Positions 8,579 to 17,131 of a DNA stretch of 64,000 bases are shown one piece after another. The number at the start of each line of letters is the position of its first letter. Positions within the stretch are counted from its first letter, which is position 1. The notes beneath the pieces are model-generated. The model did not search any database and was not told where the DNA came from. It saw nothing but the letters and a program-made list of their open reading frames with translations. Source of the DNA: Legionella israelensis (GTDB lineage Bacteria; Pseudomonadota; Gammaproteobacteria; Legionellales; Legionellaceae). The stretch is from NCBI RefSeq assembly GCF_004571175.1, contig NZ_CP038273.1, positions 2,852,001 to 2,916,000 of the forward strand, given 5' to 3'. A program made the position numbers and the translations under genes.

Positions 8579-10630
8579 ATGAGCACTAAAGAAAGCGAAG
8601 TAAGAAAACACCTTGAGGAATCAAGAGATAAATTAAGAAAATCCCAAAAATTCGAATTTTTTGGCGTGGATGACAGTATGGTGCATCAAACGGATGATTC
8701 TATAAAATTGTATGAAAAAACAGGAATATTGAAGGGTTTAGATATTAAAGACCCTCATATTTACAGCCACCATTTAGCCAGGAAACATAAAAAAGATCAT
8801 AAGATCATTGACCCTTTTTTTGCTCTTACAATGCAATATTTCAGTGATGCTATGAGGATAAAACACCAAAAAGAAAAATTAATTGCCCAAGAATTGCAAA
8901 AAGAACTCCGCCCGAATCGGTCAAGCTATGACAAGGATAGCGACTTACATATCCAACTCAGAAATAAAACTTTTAACTTCTGGAAGTTAATTTATGCCTT
9001 TGCGAAAGAGCAAGGCATTGAGAATATTCCGGGTAGAGATGTCAAAATATCCAGCGATTTTGAACAATTTATCACTGACGTTTATAGCGATGAAGCGATA
9101 TTCAATCCCAAATATCAGGGAGCCATTCTTGCAGCTGATGTGTATAGTGCCTTTCAGGACTGCGAGAATGAGCGCGTGATTCAGTTTTTGGCCAATGATA
9201 CGGAACATTATTTTGATTTGTTTCTCTTTGGGCAGGGCTATGATAACTTTAAACGTGCCAAAGCCTTTGTTGAATATGTCAAAAAACATGATCCCAAGGG
9301 GGAAATTGTCAACGCAGAAAAACTCGAAGCCTTGGTTGAATTTGCCGAAGCAGAGCATATCCGAACACGAGAATTTGGCAAGAAAAAACTTCCTGGCATT
9401 TCCGTGGGCTATAAAAAGTATGAATCGCATGGACTGTTTTGTACGGTGCCACCGGCAAATATCTTAAAGAAAACCCTCGAAGGCAAACTCAATTTAGACG
9501 CTACGATTAAACGCCTTGAGGATTTGGAAACACGTTTAGAGGACATCAAGGAGGAAGTGAAACATAAAAGCCCTCTGGACTGTGAAATCCCAAAAAATCC
9601 GAAATACGCCAAACTCATAGAGGATATTGAGTTTATGTTTAAGGATAGTAGAAATATCCGCAATCTGAGACCCCTGCACGATAGTCTTTCTTCAAGACAA
9701 TGCGCCGAATATTTAGGAGCGATTCGTCCTTATTTGGATATAATTAAAAAAATTAGGGAAAAAGCACATAAAGAAGCCGAGTCCAGTACCTATTATACGG
9801 ATGTTGTACCCATTGATGATTTTGAACAGCATTTATTTGACGAAAAATTTGATGGCGCCCGAACCTGGATAAGCGGAAAAACTGCTTGGGTATTGAATTC
9901 AATGTACGGAGGGGCATTAAGCAAGCAAGCGATGATTACGGTGCCGATGGTTTCAGGAATGTCGGGACACGTTGATGTATCATTGATATACGGGGAGCTG
10001 TTCGACTTGAATAAAAAAGACATATTCAAAGCGATGGTAGCCAATTTAATCCTGTGCGACGGCCACTCACTGACAGAAGTTGTTTTTGGTTCCATGTCGT
10101 ATAGTAATGTTTTCCCAGAAGAAATGAAAGATATTCGAAAAATCGATGAGGATTTCGTAGACACTATGGGGGAAATATTTTTTGGTAAGGAAAAATGGCA
10201 AGAGCTATTAAAAAGAGCTGACTTACCTTACGGTAACCCAATTGAAGATACAGTTGAGTTCTATACACTGGCGGATGAGGCACGACAAATAATATTTGAC
10301 CATGCCTCGGAGAGAATTAACGAATGGAAAAGGGAATTTATCATAAACCCTGAGCGCTTTAACATAAGCACTACGTATCTGAAAAAACTTAGAGAAGAAC
10401 GAAAACGAGAAGTATCAGAGCTTGAAGATGGTACATATACGGAAAAAAAGGAAAAATTTAAATCACCAAGCACTGAAACGAAAAAATCAAAAAACGACGA
10501 AGTGATTCAACGCGAACTACAAGAAATCAGCAAAAGCGCTGGGGTATTAAGCAAAGTAGGTATGTTTGAAAACCTCACTAAAAAAGAAAAAGAGGAAGAG
10601 AAGCTTCCCTCAACCAAACTACATAAATAA
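8579..10630 (+). CDS. Orphan 683-residue protein, candidate PmrA-regulated Dot/Icm effector
   Basis: Soluble and highly charged, without signal peptide. Residues 1-350 are mostly helical with Lys/Glu-rich stretches (for example LNLDATIKRLEDLETRLEDI near 300, probably coiled coil). A better ordered central part (about 420-530) contains ARTWISGKTAWVLNSMYGG, a GMSGH motif and CDGHSLTEV. Pairs of SGxxG and GHSxxEV-like motifs recur in large effector-type proteins, but I cannot assign an activity. The last 130 residues are low complexity, and the C-terminus (KKEKEEEKLPSTKLHK) is a textbook Glu-rich block of Dot/Icm substrates. Together with the PmrA-like box upstream this makes an effector likely; function is unknown. 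Confidence 0.65.
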   Translation: MSTKESEVRKHLEESRDKLRKSQKFEFFGVDDSMVHQTDDSIKLYEKTGILKGLDIKDPHIYSHHLARKHKKDHKIIDPFFALTMQYFSDAMRIKHQKEKLIAQELQKELRPNRSSYDKDSDLHIQLRNKTFNFWKLIYAFAKEQGIENIPGRDVKISSDFEQFITDVYSDEAIFNPKYQGAILAADVYSAFQDCENERVIQFLANDTEHYFDLFLFGQGYDNFKRAKAFVEYVKKHDPKGEIVNAEKLEALVEFAEAEHIRTREFGKKKLPGISVGYKKYESHGLFCTVPPANILKKTLEGKLNLDATIKRLEDLETRLEDIKEEVKHKSPLDCEIPKNPKYAKLIEDIEFMFKDSRNIRNLRPLHDSLSSRQCAEYLGAIRPYLDIIKKIREKAHKEAESSTYYTDVVPIDDFEQHLFDEKFDGARTWISGKTAWVLNSMYGGALSKQAMITVPMVSGMSGHVDVSLIYGELFDLNKKDIFKAMVANLILCDGHSLTEVVFGSMSYSNVFPEEMKDIRKIDEDFVDTMGEIFFGKEKWQELLKRADLPYGNPIEDTVEFYTLADEARQIIFDHASERINEWKREFIINPERFNISTTYLKKLREERKREVSELEDGTYTEKKEKFKSPSTETKKSKNDEVIQRELQEISKSAGVLSKVGMFENLTKKEKEEEKLPSTKLHK

Positions 10631-10754
10631 CGTGAATTCGATATAACTGTTTAAGGATTATGCTGTAAAGGGATAATATATTAAACCCTAGACCTTTTGT
10701 GATCTTATTTGTTTTTTTCAAAGAACATTCATAGGATACAAGAGGTCTGTAATA

Positions 10755-11068
10755 GATAAGCTAGTCGAATTATTCTGTGTTGTCGATGATTTTTGTCAAA
10801 CGTTTTTACCAAGCTTTGAGCAGCAACTTTTAAATGTGTCAGGCAAGTCAGGAAGAAAGCCTTTAGCCTATCCATGTCAGAAATAATGACGATAGTCATT
10901 CACTATCACCAGTCCAATTATCGACACTTCAAAAGCCATTATTCTTCTTCTGTTTTGCAGAAAGATTTACATCCCTATTTTCCAAAACTGGTCAGCTATA
11001 GCAGAATGACGGAGCTGATGCCCTGCCATAAATTACCATTGTTTAAGCAAGTTAACGAAAATACATGA
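10755..11068 (+). pseudogene. IS982-family transposase N-terminal remnant, frameshifted
   Basis: One frame reads DKLVELFCVVDDFCQTFLP to GRKPLAYPC, the start of IS982 transposases. It then stops, and a second frame from 10874 continues with MSEIMTIVIHYHQSNYRHF and YFPKLVSYSRMTELMP, the next conserved block. Everything downstream, including the DDE catalytic core, is missing. This explains most of the 540-bp gap after the orphan effector gene. Confidence 0.8.
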
Positions 11069-11170
11069 TATCTTATTTCAACTCTCAATTCTCGATACGA
11101 TTATTCACAGCGAGTACGATAATGAAAGGATACTTCTTACTGGAAGGCAATCTTTAACCTAAGCCTGGAG

Positions 11171-11389
11171 TTATTTTTTATTTAAGGTAATTGCCTTTTC
11201 GTCGGGGAGCTTTAGTCCCTTCTCCTTAAGCAAGGTCTTAAATTCAGTAACGCTTTCGGGCGTGGCCCAGAAATGAAAAAAGCTTCTTTTTTGTTCGCAA
11301 ATTCTTAGCGTCTCAAGAAGAAATTCGCTTTCTTTCTCTCCCCATTTTTCAGAGGGAGTGCTTTGCAGCTTTTTTTTGACGTCCTTCAA
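11171..11389 (-). CDS. Small hypothetical protein or detached C-terminus of the upstream macro-like gene
   Basis: 72 residues if the TTG at 11387-11389 is used; there is no ATG. The frame is actually open further upstream, to a TGA within the end of the 264-residue gene, and that longer reading (SLDFRKRFPESAALKDVKKK) looks protein-like. So this may be the lost tail of the upstream gene after a single-base frameshift, or a weakly started overlapping gene. It is a charged helical segment (EKWGEKESEFLLETLRICEQ, TPESVTEFKTLLKEKGL) with no recognised domain. Confidence 0.4.
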   Translation of the reverse strand: MKDVKKKLQSTPSEKWGEKESEFLLETLRICEQKRSFFHFWATPESVTEFKTLLKEKGLKLPDEKAITLNKK

Positions 11390-11421
11390 GGCTGCACTTT
11401 CTGGGAACCTTTTCCGGAAGT

Positions 11422-12216
11422 CTAGCGATTTCCCTGCTTGCTTTCAATGTTGCCGATTAGCCTCTCAATGATAGCCGATAACTGTATCTGGTTGGCGCTG
11501 AGAGGACTTTTGCTCTCAGTAGTTTTACTTTGTTCAGTTTGATGATATCTTGGCTTTGAGACATCCGTTTTCTTTTGACTTTGGGATTGAGTAGTTCCTA
11601 CCAGAGGGCGCTGGTGTTTAAGTTCTTTCGCTAAAGCTTGTTCAAATTTCATGTCCCTTGAAGAAGGAGAAGTATCAAAAATGGGAATGCTGATGTCTAA
11701 TTGATCCTCTGGATCATTTTCGATAATCATCTCGGCAAATAATTTGGCCGCTTCCTCAGGAGCCCAGCCGTAGACGCCGATACCCAGGGGTTGGATGTAG
11801 AGCGGTCTATTTAATGCCAGTGCATCCTTAATGGCTTGCGCCACAGCCTGTCGATATTGTTGCTTATGAGCTTTGTCGCGAGCTTCAGAGCTGGAGAATT
11901 TTTCTAGAGTTAAGCCTTTGCCACCTTTTACAGGGACAGTGGCCACAGCACCTATGTATGAATCTTGTTGTGCCAAACGGATGTAAGCAGGCATTGGTGC
12001 TTTTTGCGAGTGATAAGCGGCTAAATGTTGGTTTAAAATCGCTTGCCAGCCACCCACACTATCATTAACAGATAAATTCTGATTAAAAAATTTCTTAAAG
12101 GCTAAGAAACCTGAACCCATGCCGGCCACATTTGTACATGTGACTGTCCCTGCGCAAACTATGAGTGAATTTTCTTGAGGTCCAGTGCTTTTGGAAGCAA
12201 TTGTTCTAAGAGGCAT
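11422..12216 (-). CDS. Macro-domain-like protein, candidate effector or ADP-ribose-binding protein
   Basis: 264 residues, cytosolic. The N-terminus (NSLIVCAGTVTCTNVAGMGSGFLAF) and especially residues 135-165 (PLYIQPLGIGVYGWAPEEAAKLFAEMI) resemble the loop of macro domains, where a GVYG(Y/W) turn followed by EAA grips the ADP-ribose diphosphate. The order and length of the first half are not typical, so this is a remote or truncated macro fold at best. Residues 200-264 are Gln/Ser/Lys rich and probably disordered. It sits beside a PDE-domain protein, and the same window has an ART-like gene, which makes ADP-ribose chemistry a reasonable but unproven theme. The reading frame may once have continued into the ORF at 11171-11389. 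Confidence 0.45.
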   Translation of the reverse strand: MPLRTIASKSTGPQENSLIVCAGTVTCTNVAGMGSGFLAFKKFFNQNLSVNDSVGGWQAILNQHLAAYHSQKAPMPAYIRLAQQDSYIGAVATVPVKGGKGLTLEKFSSSEARDKAHKQQYRQAVAQAIKDALALNRPLYIQPLGIGVYGWAPEEAAKLFAEMIIENDPEDQLDISIPIFDTSPSSRDMKFEQALAKELKHQRPLVGTTQSQSQKKTDVSKPRYHQTEQSKTTESKSPLSANQIQLSAIIERLIGNIESKQGNR

Positions 12217-12645
12217 AATTAAGCTCAGTCATGGGTTTATTTGACATTATACCTTAAGATGGTGTTTTTAGATCCAATATTTTGATGTTTTTTTATTCTT
12301 TTCGATAAGCTTTAATTCAAGAATGGCTGTTTTCCCACAAGACATACGGCTCATCGAGGAGGAATCAGATATTCTAATCAAAATTCCTTAAATTACAGCT
12401 GTAGTACTATGGGTGAGATGAATACATGCAGTATTGTTTGTATATATTTATGCAGAAAAACCAAAATACGAACCGATTGATATATTTTTGATATTTTCCT
12501 ATAATTATTTTTACAGTAAACCTCACCATGAAGTACGCAATGGGTACGGAGCCGTTGATAGCTGTTAAGTGAGTTACATATGTAGCAGTAACATTTTATT
12601 GGATAATTTTTAAAAAATAACAGTTACATATGAGGAGTTGTAGCT
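12217..12645. other. Intergenic region, divergent
   Basis: 429 bp of AT-rich DNA between the macro-like gene and the PDE operon. A 22-codon ORF at 12323 (MAVFPQDIRLIEEESD) reads like a stray gene fragment. Two copies of GTTACATATG lie at about 12574 and 12623, flanking the likely promoter region of the rightward genes. No terminator or RNA gene is evident. Confidence 0.4.
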
Positions 12646-13020
12646 ATGAATGAGATAGATATAAAACTGGCAGATGAAAATGGAGAGATCGTGGATTATG
12701 GCTTTGATCTTATTTCACATCTTATTGATCAACAATCAGTAAAAAATATCAATAATGAGAAAGAGGCGCTTTATTACTACTTAAATGAGGATGAATTCAT
12801 ATCTTATGACGGCATAAAATTAAAGTTTCATTTAAAAAATAAGACATTACTTAAAAATATTTTGATAAATTTATTTACCATAGTTCCAGCTTATATTAGC
12901 TCAAAAGGAACACTGAATTTTACATTGTCTGATGGCAAGTTAGAATCGCTATCCATTGAGGAATTGGTTTCCTTACAAACTGAAAATATAAATGAAAAAG
13001 TTAACCAATTAGTTCACTAA
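12646..13020 (+). CDS. Small acidic hypothetical protein upstream of PDE protein
   Basis: 124 residues, acidic, with alternating beta/helix character (IKLADENGEIVDYGFDLI; KLKFHLKNKTLLKNILINL). The start is supported by a GAGGAG about 10 bases upstream. It ends 21 bp before the PDE gene, so the two are almost surely co-transcribed. Size and acidity would suit an effector chaperone or partner protein, but nothing identifies it. I do not recognise the family. Confidence 0.6.
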   Translation: MNEIDIKLADENGEIVDYGFDLISHLIDQQSVKNINNEKEALYYYLNEDEFISYDGIKLKFHLKNKTLLKNILINLFTIVPAYISSKGTLNFTLSDGKLESLSIEELVSLQTENINEKVNQLVH

Positions 13021-13041
13021 ACTGTTTAAAAGGAATATATT

Positions 13042-15075
13042 ATGGTCTTTCCTGGTAGACATTTTAATAACCCCCAACCAAATAATCCGCCCCGGGGTTA
13101 CACATCTGTAAATTTAGGTAATTTGTCGAAAACCTCATTAGGCAACCCGACATCATTTCACCATAGAGACATGAGTCAATTCAAAGGGTATTGGAAACCC
13201 AGCTATCGAGGAGATTATAAAGATGTTTTTGCTGCTATATCAGAGGATATGATAGAACAGCCTTATGCTGACAACCCTAATGATTTGATTTCAAATAGCA
13301 ATCGTAATATGGTGGCGTTCCATGAAAATCATGGAACGGCTCATGCATTGCGTCAGCGCGAGTTTTCAAAGAGGTATTTATCAATTATTCAACAAGAAGG
13401 TACCTCACCGCATAAAGAAGCTGCTTTAGCAATGACGGAAGAAGAAATAGCTTGTATGGAATTAGCTGCTTTTATGTTTCGTGCAGGAAGGACGAATGAA
13501 CGGGGTGGTAGAGGCGATCCATCTAATGCTGAGCGTTCTGCAATTTTGTTTGAAAGTGTTGCTAAACAAATGGGGTTTAAGGACGACTTAATAAAGGGAA
13601 TGTCAACTTTTATGTGCTCTCACATGCCAGTAGGTGATTGGAAAAGTGGAAAAATAAATCTAAAAGGTGCGGAAAAAGGGTTTACCGCTGTTGGAAATGT
13701 TACTGCTCAACAAAAAGCAATGGTCATGAAGCGGATTCTTGATCTAAGCCATCATAATGATTTAGTGCGATGCTGGAGGGATGACAACAGAACTCAAATC
13801 AGTGGCCCTCTTCAAAATCAACTGGATTATTTGCTTGGCGATACGGCTAAAGCAGCTCATACCACGAAAGCAATGATGAATTATGCTGCGCAAATGTGTA
13901 AGGCCACTGGTGCACAGGTAATCGCTAAAACTTTATCTTATGCCAGAAAAGATCCCGATTTAGCTGCACAAACAGCTTCCGATCCTAAGAATGCTATGAT
14001 GCGATTGGAACAAATAACCCCACAAGGATTAAACATTGTAGCGCCTGTTCAACCCCAGCCCACACAATCATCAATACCCAAATCTTATTTTAGCATGGCT
14101 AGAAGGATGGGTATTAGTAAAAAATCAGATGTTGCTGACCTAATGAATAAGCAATCTTTGCAAACCACTGCAGCTGAAATTAAAAAACAAATCACGGGTG
14201 TGAAAGATACGGTATGGATTTTTCCGAATGAAGGCTCAAGTCATGCTGTTTTCATTTCTTTTAAGACCGATGCGGAAGCACAGTCTTTTGCTAATGAACT
14301 TGTGAAAGTCGGTATTTCAAGTGTTAAAAATCCAGGTTCGCCTAAAACTGTACAGCACAAAAATCAGTATGCCGGTATATATTTAACTCAACATCAATAT
14401 CAAGCCTTGAACACTGATCTAAAATCCGGGGCGTTTCATCACACAATAAATAAGCAATCTTTGCAGACCACTGCAGCTGAAATTAAAAAACAAATCACGG
14501 GTGTGAAAGATACGGTATGGATTTTTCCGAATGAAGGCTCAAGTCATGCTGTTTTCATTTCTTTTAAGACCGATGCGGAAGCACAGTCTTTTGCTAATGA
14601 ACTTGTGAAAGTCGGTATTTCAAGTGTTAAAAATCCAGGTTCGCCTAAAACTGTGCAGCACAAAAATCAGTATGCCGGTATATATTTAACTCAACATCAA
14701 TATCAAGTCTTGAATACTGCTCTGAAATCCGGGGCGTTTCATCAAAAAATCAGTATACCTGAAGCATCAAATATTCGGGATATTCAAATAACAAATGACA
14801 ATGGTCAATATCAATTAGTTTTTGATTCAAACCAATTAGATGATGCAGAACGTTTTTTACTTGATCAATTTGGTGAAGGCGGAGAGGGCTATTTTGAAGG
14901 AGACTTATATAATTTAGCAAACAGTAAGCAACAACAAACTTCATTTACAATGGAATACTCAAATTTGACGACACTTCAAGCGGCTGTTCAACGTATAGGA
15001 AGCGATACATTAAGAGAAAAACTGGAAGCCATGATTGATGAAAACTTTGGCTCTGGAAGTAAGTTTACTTTATAA
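13042..15075 (+). CDS. SidE-type phosphodiesterase-like domain plus two tandem 101-residue repeats; candidate Dot/Icm effector
   Basis: 677 residues. After a Pro/Asn-rich start, residues about 60-300 carry an HD-like helical domain: NHGTAHALR (His97, His101), AAFMFRAGRTNE (Glu153), SHMP (His194) and LSHHNDLVRCW (His237/238). These resemble the PDE domain of Legionella SidE-family effectors and their Dup deubiquitinase relatives, which use a His/Glu/His set on ADP-ribosyl or phosphoribosyl ubiquitin. From 369 to 570 there are two nearly identical 101-residue alpha/beta units (VWIFPNEGSSHAVFISFKT, YAGIYLTQHQYQ). The L. pneumophila effector Lpg1496 combines two nucleotide-binding KLAMP domains with a PDE domain, and this may be the same parts in reversed order. 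Residues 575-677 form a third, divergent segment. Activity and secretion are inferred. Confidence 0.65.
   Translation: MVFPGRHFNNPQPNNPPRGYTSVNLGNLSKTSLGNPTSFHHRDMSQFKGYWKPSYRGDYKDVFAAISEDMIEQPYADNPNDLISNSNRNMVAFHENHGTAHALRQREFSKRYLSIIQQEGTSPHKEAALAMTEEEIACMELAAFMFRAGRTNERGGRGDPSNAERSAILFESVAKQMGFKDDLIKGMSTFMCSHMPVGDWKSGKINLKGAEKGFTAVGNVTAQQKAMVMKRILDLSHHNDLVRCWRDDNRTQISGPLQNQLDYLLGDTAKAAHTTKAMMNYAAQMCKATGAQVIAKTLSYARKDPDLAAQTASDPKNAMMRLEQITPQGLNIVAPVQPQPTQSSIPKSYFSMARRMGISKKSDVADLMNKQSLQTTAAEIKKQITGVKDTVWIFPNEGSSHAVFISFKTDAEAQSFANELVKVGISSVKNPGSPKTVQHKNQYAGIYLTQHQYQALNTDLKSGAFHHTINKQSLQTTAAEIKKQITGVKDTVWIFPNEGSSHAVFISFKTDAEAQSFANELVKVGISSVKNPGSPKTVQHKNQYAGIYLTQHQYQVLNTALKSGAFHQKISIPEASNIRDIQITNDNGQYQLVFDSNQLDDAERFLLDQFGEGGEGYFEGDLYNLANSKQQQTSFTMEYSNLTTLQAAVQRIGSDTLREKLEAMIDENFGSGSKFTL
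14146..14751 (+). repeat. Tandem direct repeat, 2 x 303 bp, in frame
   Basis: Unit 1 is 14146-14448 and unit 2 is 14449-14751. They are almost identical at DNA level, with only a handful of substitutions (A versus V, and TDL versus TAL near the unit ends). Each encodes 101 residues, so recombination between them would delete exactly one domain without a frameshift. The near-identity indicates a recent duplication or ongoing conversion. Confidence 0.95.
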
Positions 15076-15120
15076 GGCTTAGCGCTCCGAACTTGCGCCC
15101 TGATGCAAAAATTTAAAATA

Positions 15121-15822
15121 TCAGACTGGGAAGTCTCCAATAACATCATTATATTTATCTTGTGCATCAGCTAAGCTTAATTTTGAATAAATTTCTAACG
15201 AATCTCTTTTCGCATGTCCGGAGTAAGGTTGGATAAAAGCATCATCAATATTTTTTTTCTTAAGCCAAGTAAACAAAAAGTGTCTTAATTTATGAGGTGA
15301 GATAGAGCGCTCAATACCAGCGATCTTAGTATACCTCATAAGAATTTTTCTAATTCCGCGATCAGTATAGTGACGACGAAATCCGGATTCGAATAGAAAA
15401 AGTCTATTTTCATTTTTATATTGTTTTATATGAAGTGCTAAAGTTTCTTTAAATGCTGGTGAAAAGGGTACAACTCTATCTTTTTTACCTTTTCCTTGAT
15501 TAATTTTTATTCGGCAATTAGTTAAATCAACATCAGCTAACTGTATATTAATTAACTCGCTAACTCTTATTCCTGTATAGAGCAAAACTTTAACAATGAG
15601 CATAGGAACAATATCGTGAGACTCCCAAACTGCTTTGTAAAAAAGTCTGATTTCATCTTCAGTAGGAACATAGGGCAATCGTTTGGGTGTTGTGGTGACC
15701 TCGATATTAAGATTTTCTCTTACAAACCTGAATACATCTCGAAGATAATCATAATTAGGATTCTGAGCCTTAAGCAAATTTGAAACCTTTTGTGCCATTT
15801 TTTTAGCTGATATTCGTTCCAT
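15121..15822 (-). CDS. Tyrosine recombinase / integrase
   Basis: 233 residues from the ATG at 15822 (MERISAKKM); a longer upstream start is possible. All six catalytic residues are visible: Arg in [11 protein letters not shown], Lys in [11 protein letters not shown], His and Arg in [12 protein letters not shown], His in SGHAKRDS, and Tyr in LEIYSKL. The N-terminal arm-binding/SAM-like part is very short (about 60 residues before the catalytic domain), so the protein is smaller than XerC/D or phage integrases. It lies just inside the left inverted repeat and is divergent from the two cargo genes. It probably recombines DNA at or near those repeats. Confidence 0.85.
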   Translation of the reverse strand: MERISAKKMAQKVSNLLKAQNPNYDYLRDVFRFVRENLNIEVTTTPKRLPYVPTEDEIRLFYKAVWESHDIVPMLIVKVLLYTGIRVSELINIQLADVDLTNCRIKINQGKGKKDRVVPFSPAFKETLALHIKQYKNENRLFLFESGFRRHYTDRGIRKILMRYTKIAGIERSISPHKLRHFLFTWLKKKNIDDAFIQPYSGHAKRDSLEIYSKLSLADAQDKYNDVIGDFPV

Positions 15823-15959
15823 TATGCAGTTCCTAGAATAGCCAGAGTCGGAACTCAAAGGGCTATTTCTTATTAAAATTTTCGTTGTAATCTATCTAAA
15901 TCGAGTGGTAATATCAACCACAGAATTAAAGTAGGAACTATAGTTAAGAGGATTTATCG

Positions 15960-16256
15960 ATGTATCATGAAAAAATATTTTCATATGGAACATTGCAGTT
16001 TGAAAATGTACAAATCGCAAATTTTGGTCGTAAGCTTGACGGCTGTAAAGATGTTTTATCCAAATTTGAGCTATCAACTTTAGAAATCAAAGATCCTGAT
16101 GTTGTTGCAACAAGTGGTGAAAACATACACCCAATTATCACTTATACGGGGAATCCTGAGCATCAAGTAATAGGAACGGTTTTTGAAATAAGCTTCGAAG
16201 AGTTAATGCAAGCTGATTCATATGAGGTTTCAGATTATAAACGAATCAAAGTTTAA
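15960..16256 (+). CDS. Gamma-glutamylcyclotransferase-like (AIG2 family) protein
   Basis: 98 residues. It begins with FSYGTLQ, the glycine-rich turn of the AIG2/GGCT fold, then GRKLDG, a central TG, and ends with GTVFEISFEELMQADSYEV..YKRI, where family members carry the catalytic Glu and the typical D-x-YE-x-YKR closing strand. The family acts on gamma-glutamyl peptides or related amines, but small members like this have no defined substrate. It is cargo in the recombinase cassette, followed 85 bp later by a DUF1543 gene. Confidence 0.75.
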   Translation: MYHEKIFSYGTLQFENVQIANFGRKLDGCKDVLSKFELSTLEIKDPDVVATSGENIHPIITYTGNPEHQVIGTVFEISFEELMQADSYEVSDYKRIKV

Positions 16257-16341
16257 CTGGATTCTGGTGTATTTGCATGTAAATGCTGAAATAAGTACAG
16301 ACAAAGTTCAAAAAACTGCTGTCTCCTAAGGATGATTAATA

Positions 16342-16854
16342 ATGAATTTATTTGTAGTATATATTGGTGGAAGCCATCCTAATTCTCTAATCGAACTCCA
16401 TGATATTCGCTTTATAGCGGCTAACACTATTGAAGATACCTATGATGCTCTTAGAAAAAGCTGGTGGGGCTTACCAAAAAGCTTACATATAGATGCATGG
16501 GGCATTTTAAATTATGCGGATGGACATAGCATTCAAATTTCACAGGAGCAACCAGAGGAGCATAGTAATAAATTATTTTTCGCAAACTTAGGTGGTTATG
16601 ATCAAAGGCAATTTATTGAATTACATAAAAATATTTTTGTAGTTGCTACTGATGAATTTGAAGCAAAACAAAAAGCGCTAATGCAAATTTCTGATTGGGA
16701 ATCTCCACATCGTGATTATTTGTATGAGGTAGATAATTTACTTGATCTTAATTTGTTACTTAAAAATGAAGGTTACTATTTACATTTAAATGGACAGGCC
16801 GAGTCTAAACCGTTTGAATTTACATGTAGTTATAATCCAATTGGTAGAATTTAA
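16342..16854 (+). CDS. DUF1543 domain protein
   Basis: 170 residues. Its first half (VVYIGGSHPNSLIELHDIRFIAANTIEDTY, SWWGLPKSLHIDAW) matches the conserved pattern of DUF1543 proteins. The second half repeats the pattern (FFANLGGYDQRQFIELHKNIFVVATDEFEAK), so two copies of the fold are fused, as in many members of this family. No catalytic role is known. An AAGGATG lies just upstream of the start. It is cargo of the recombinase cassette. Confidence 0.8.
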   Translation: MNLFVVYIGGSHPNSLIELHDIRFIAANTIEDTYDALRKSWWGLPKSLHIDAWGILNYADGHSIQISQEQPEEHSNKLFFANLGGYDQRQFIELHKNIFVVATDEFEAKQKALMQISDWESPHRDYLYEVDNLLDLNLLLKNEGYYLHLNGQAESKPFEFTCSYNPIGRI

Positions 16855-16914
16855 GCCATTTAATTTAGTGATTCCAGATTTTGCATCAGGGCGCAAGTTC
16901 CGGAGCGCTAGGCC

Positions 16915-17055
16915 ATGGACGGTGTTTTATTCAATTTTTGGTTAAGTAATTTCCTCCTACCTGAAATTGGACGTGGTAAAATCATTATCATGGATAATGC
17001 AGCTTTTCATAAATCTCCAGACACGGCTTTTATTATCTCTAATGCAGAAGGGTAA
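16915..17055 (+). pseudogene. IS630-family transposase fragment
   Basis: A 46-codon stretch reads LFNFWLSNFLLPEIGRGKI then IIMDNAAFHKSPDT, the DDE block of IS630/Tc1 transposases with the second catalytic Asp in MDNAAFHKS. The rest of the gene is absent on both sides: the left edge coincides with the right inverted repeat of the cassette and the frame stops at 17055. It is a relic, either target DNA of the cassette or a deletion scar. Confidence 0.8.
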
Positions 17056-17131
17056 CTTAAGATTGACTTTACTTTTTAAATATTATGCTATAAATTAATC
17101 AAGGTGACCTTAATAAATCCTAAGAGATTAA

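Larger units (their letters stand above)
15077..16914. mobile_element. Recombinase cassette bounded by about 35-bp inverted repeats
   Basis: The arm at 15077-15110 and the arm at 16879-16914 are reverse complements except for one extra base and one mismatch; their core is GCATCAGGGCGCAAGTTC. Between them lie a tyrosine recombinase on the minus strand and two small plus-strand genes. An IS630 transposase fragment starts directly at the outer edge of the right arm. The layout is that of a small self-moving cassette, but no target duplication is evident. Confidence 0.55.

Noticed and set aside
12323..12391. 22-codon ORF beginning MAVFPQDIRL
   Set aside because: Too short and without an identifiable family; likely a stray fragment.
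17105..17131. CTTAATAAA-like sequence before the LRR gene
   Set aside because: The partner half-site is poor and overlaps the RBS region, so it is more likely chance.
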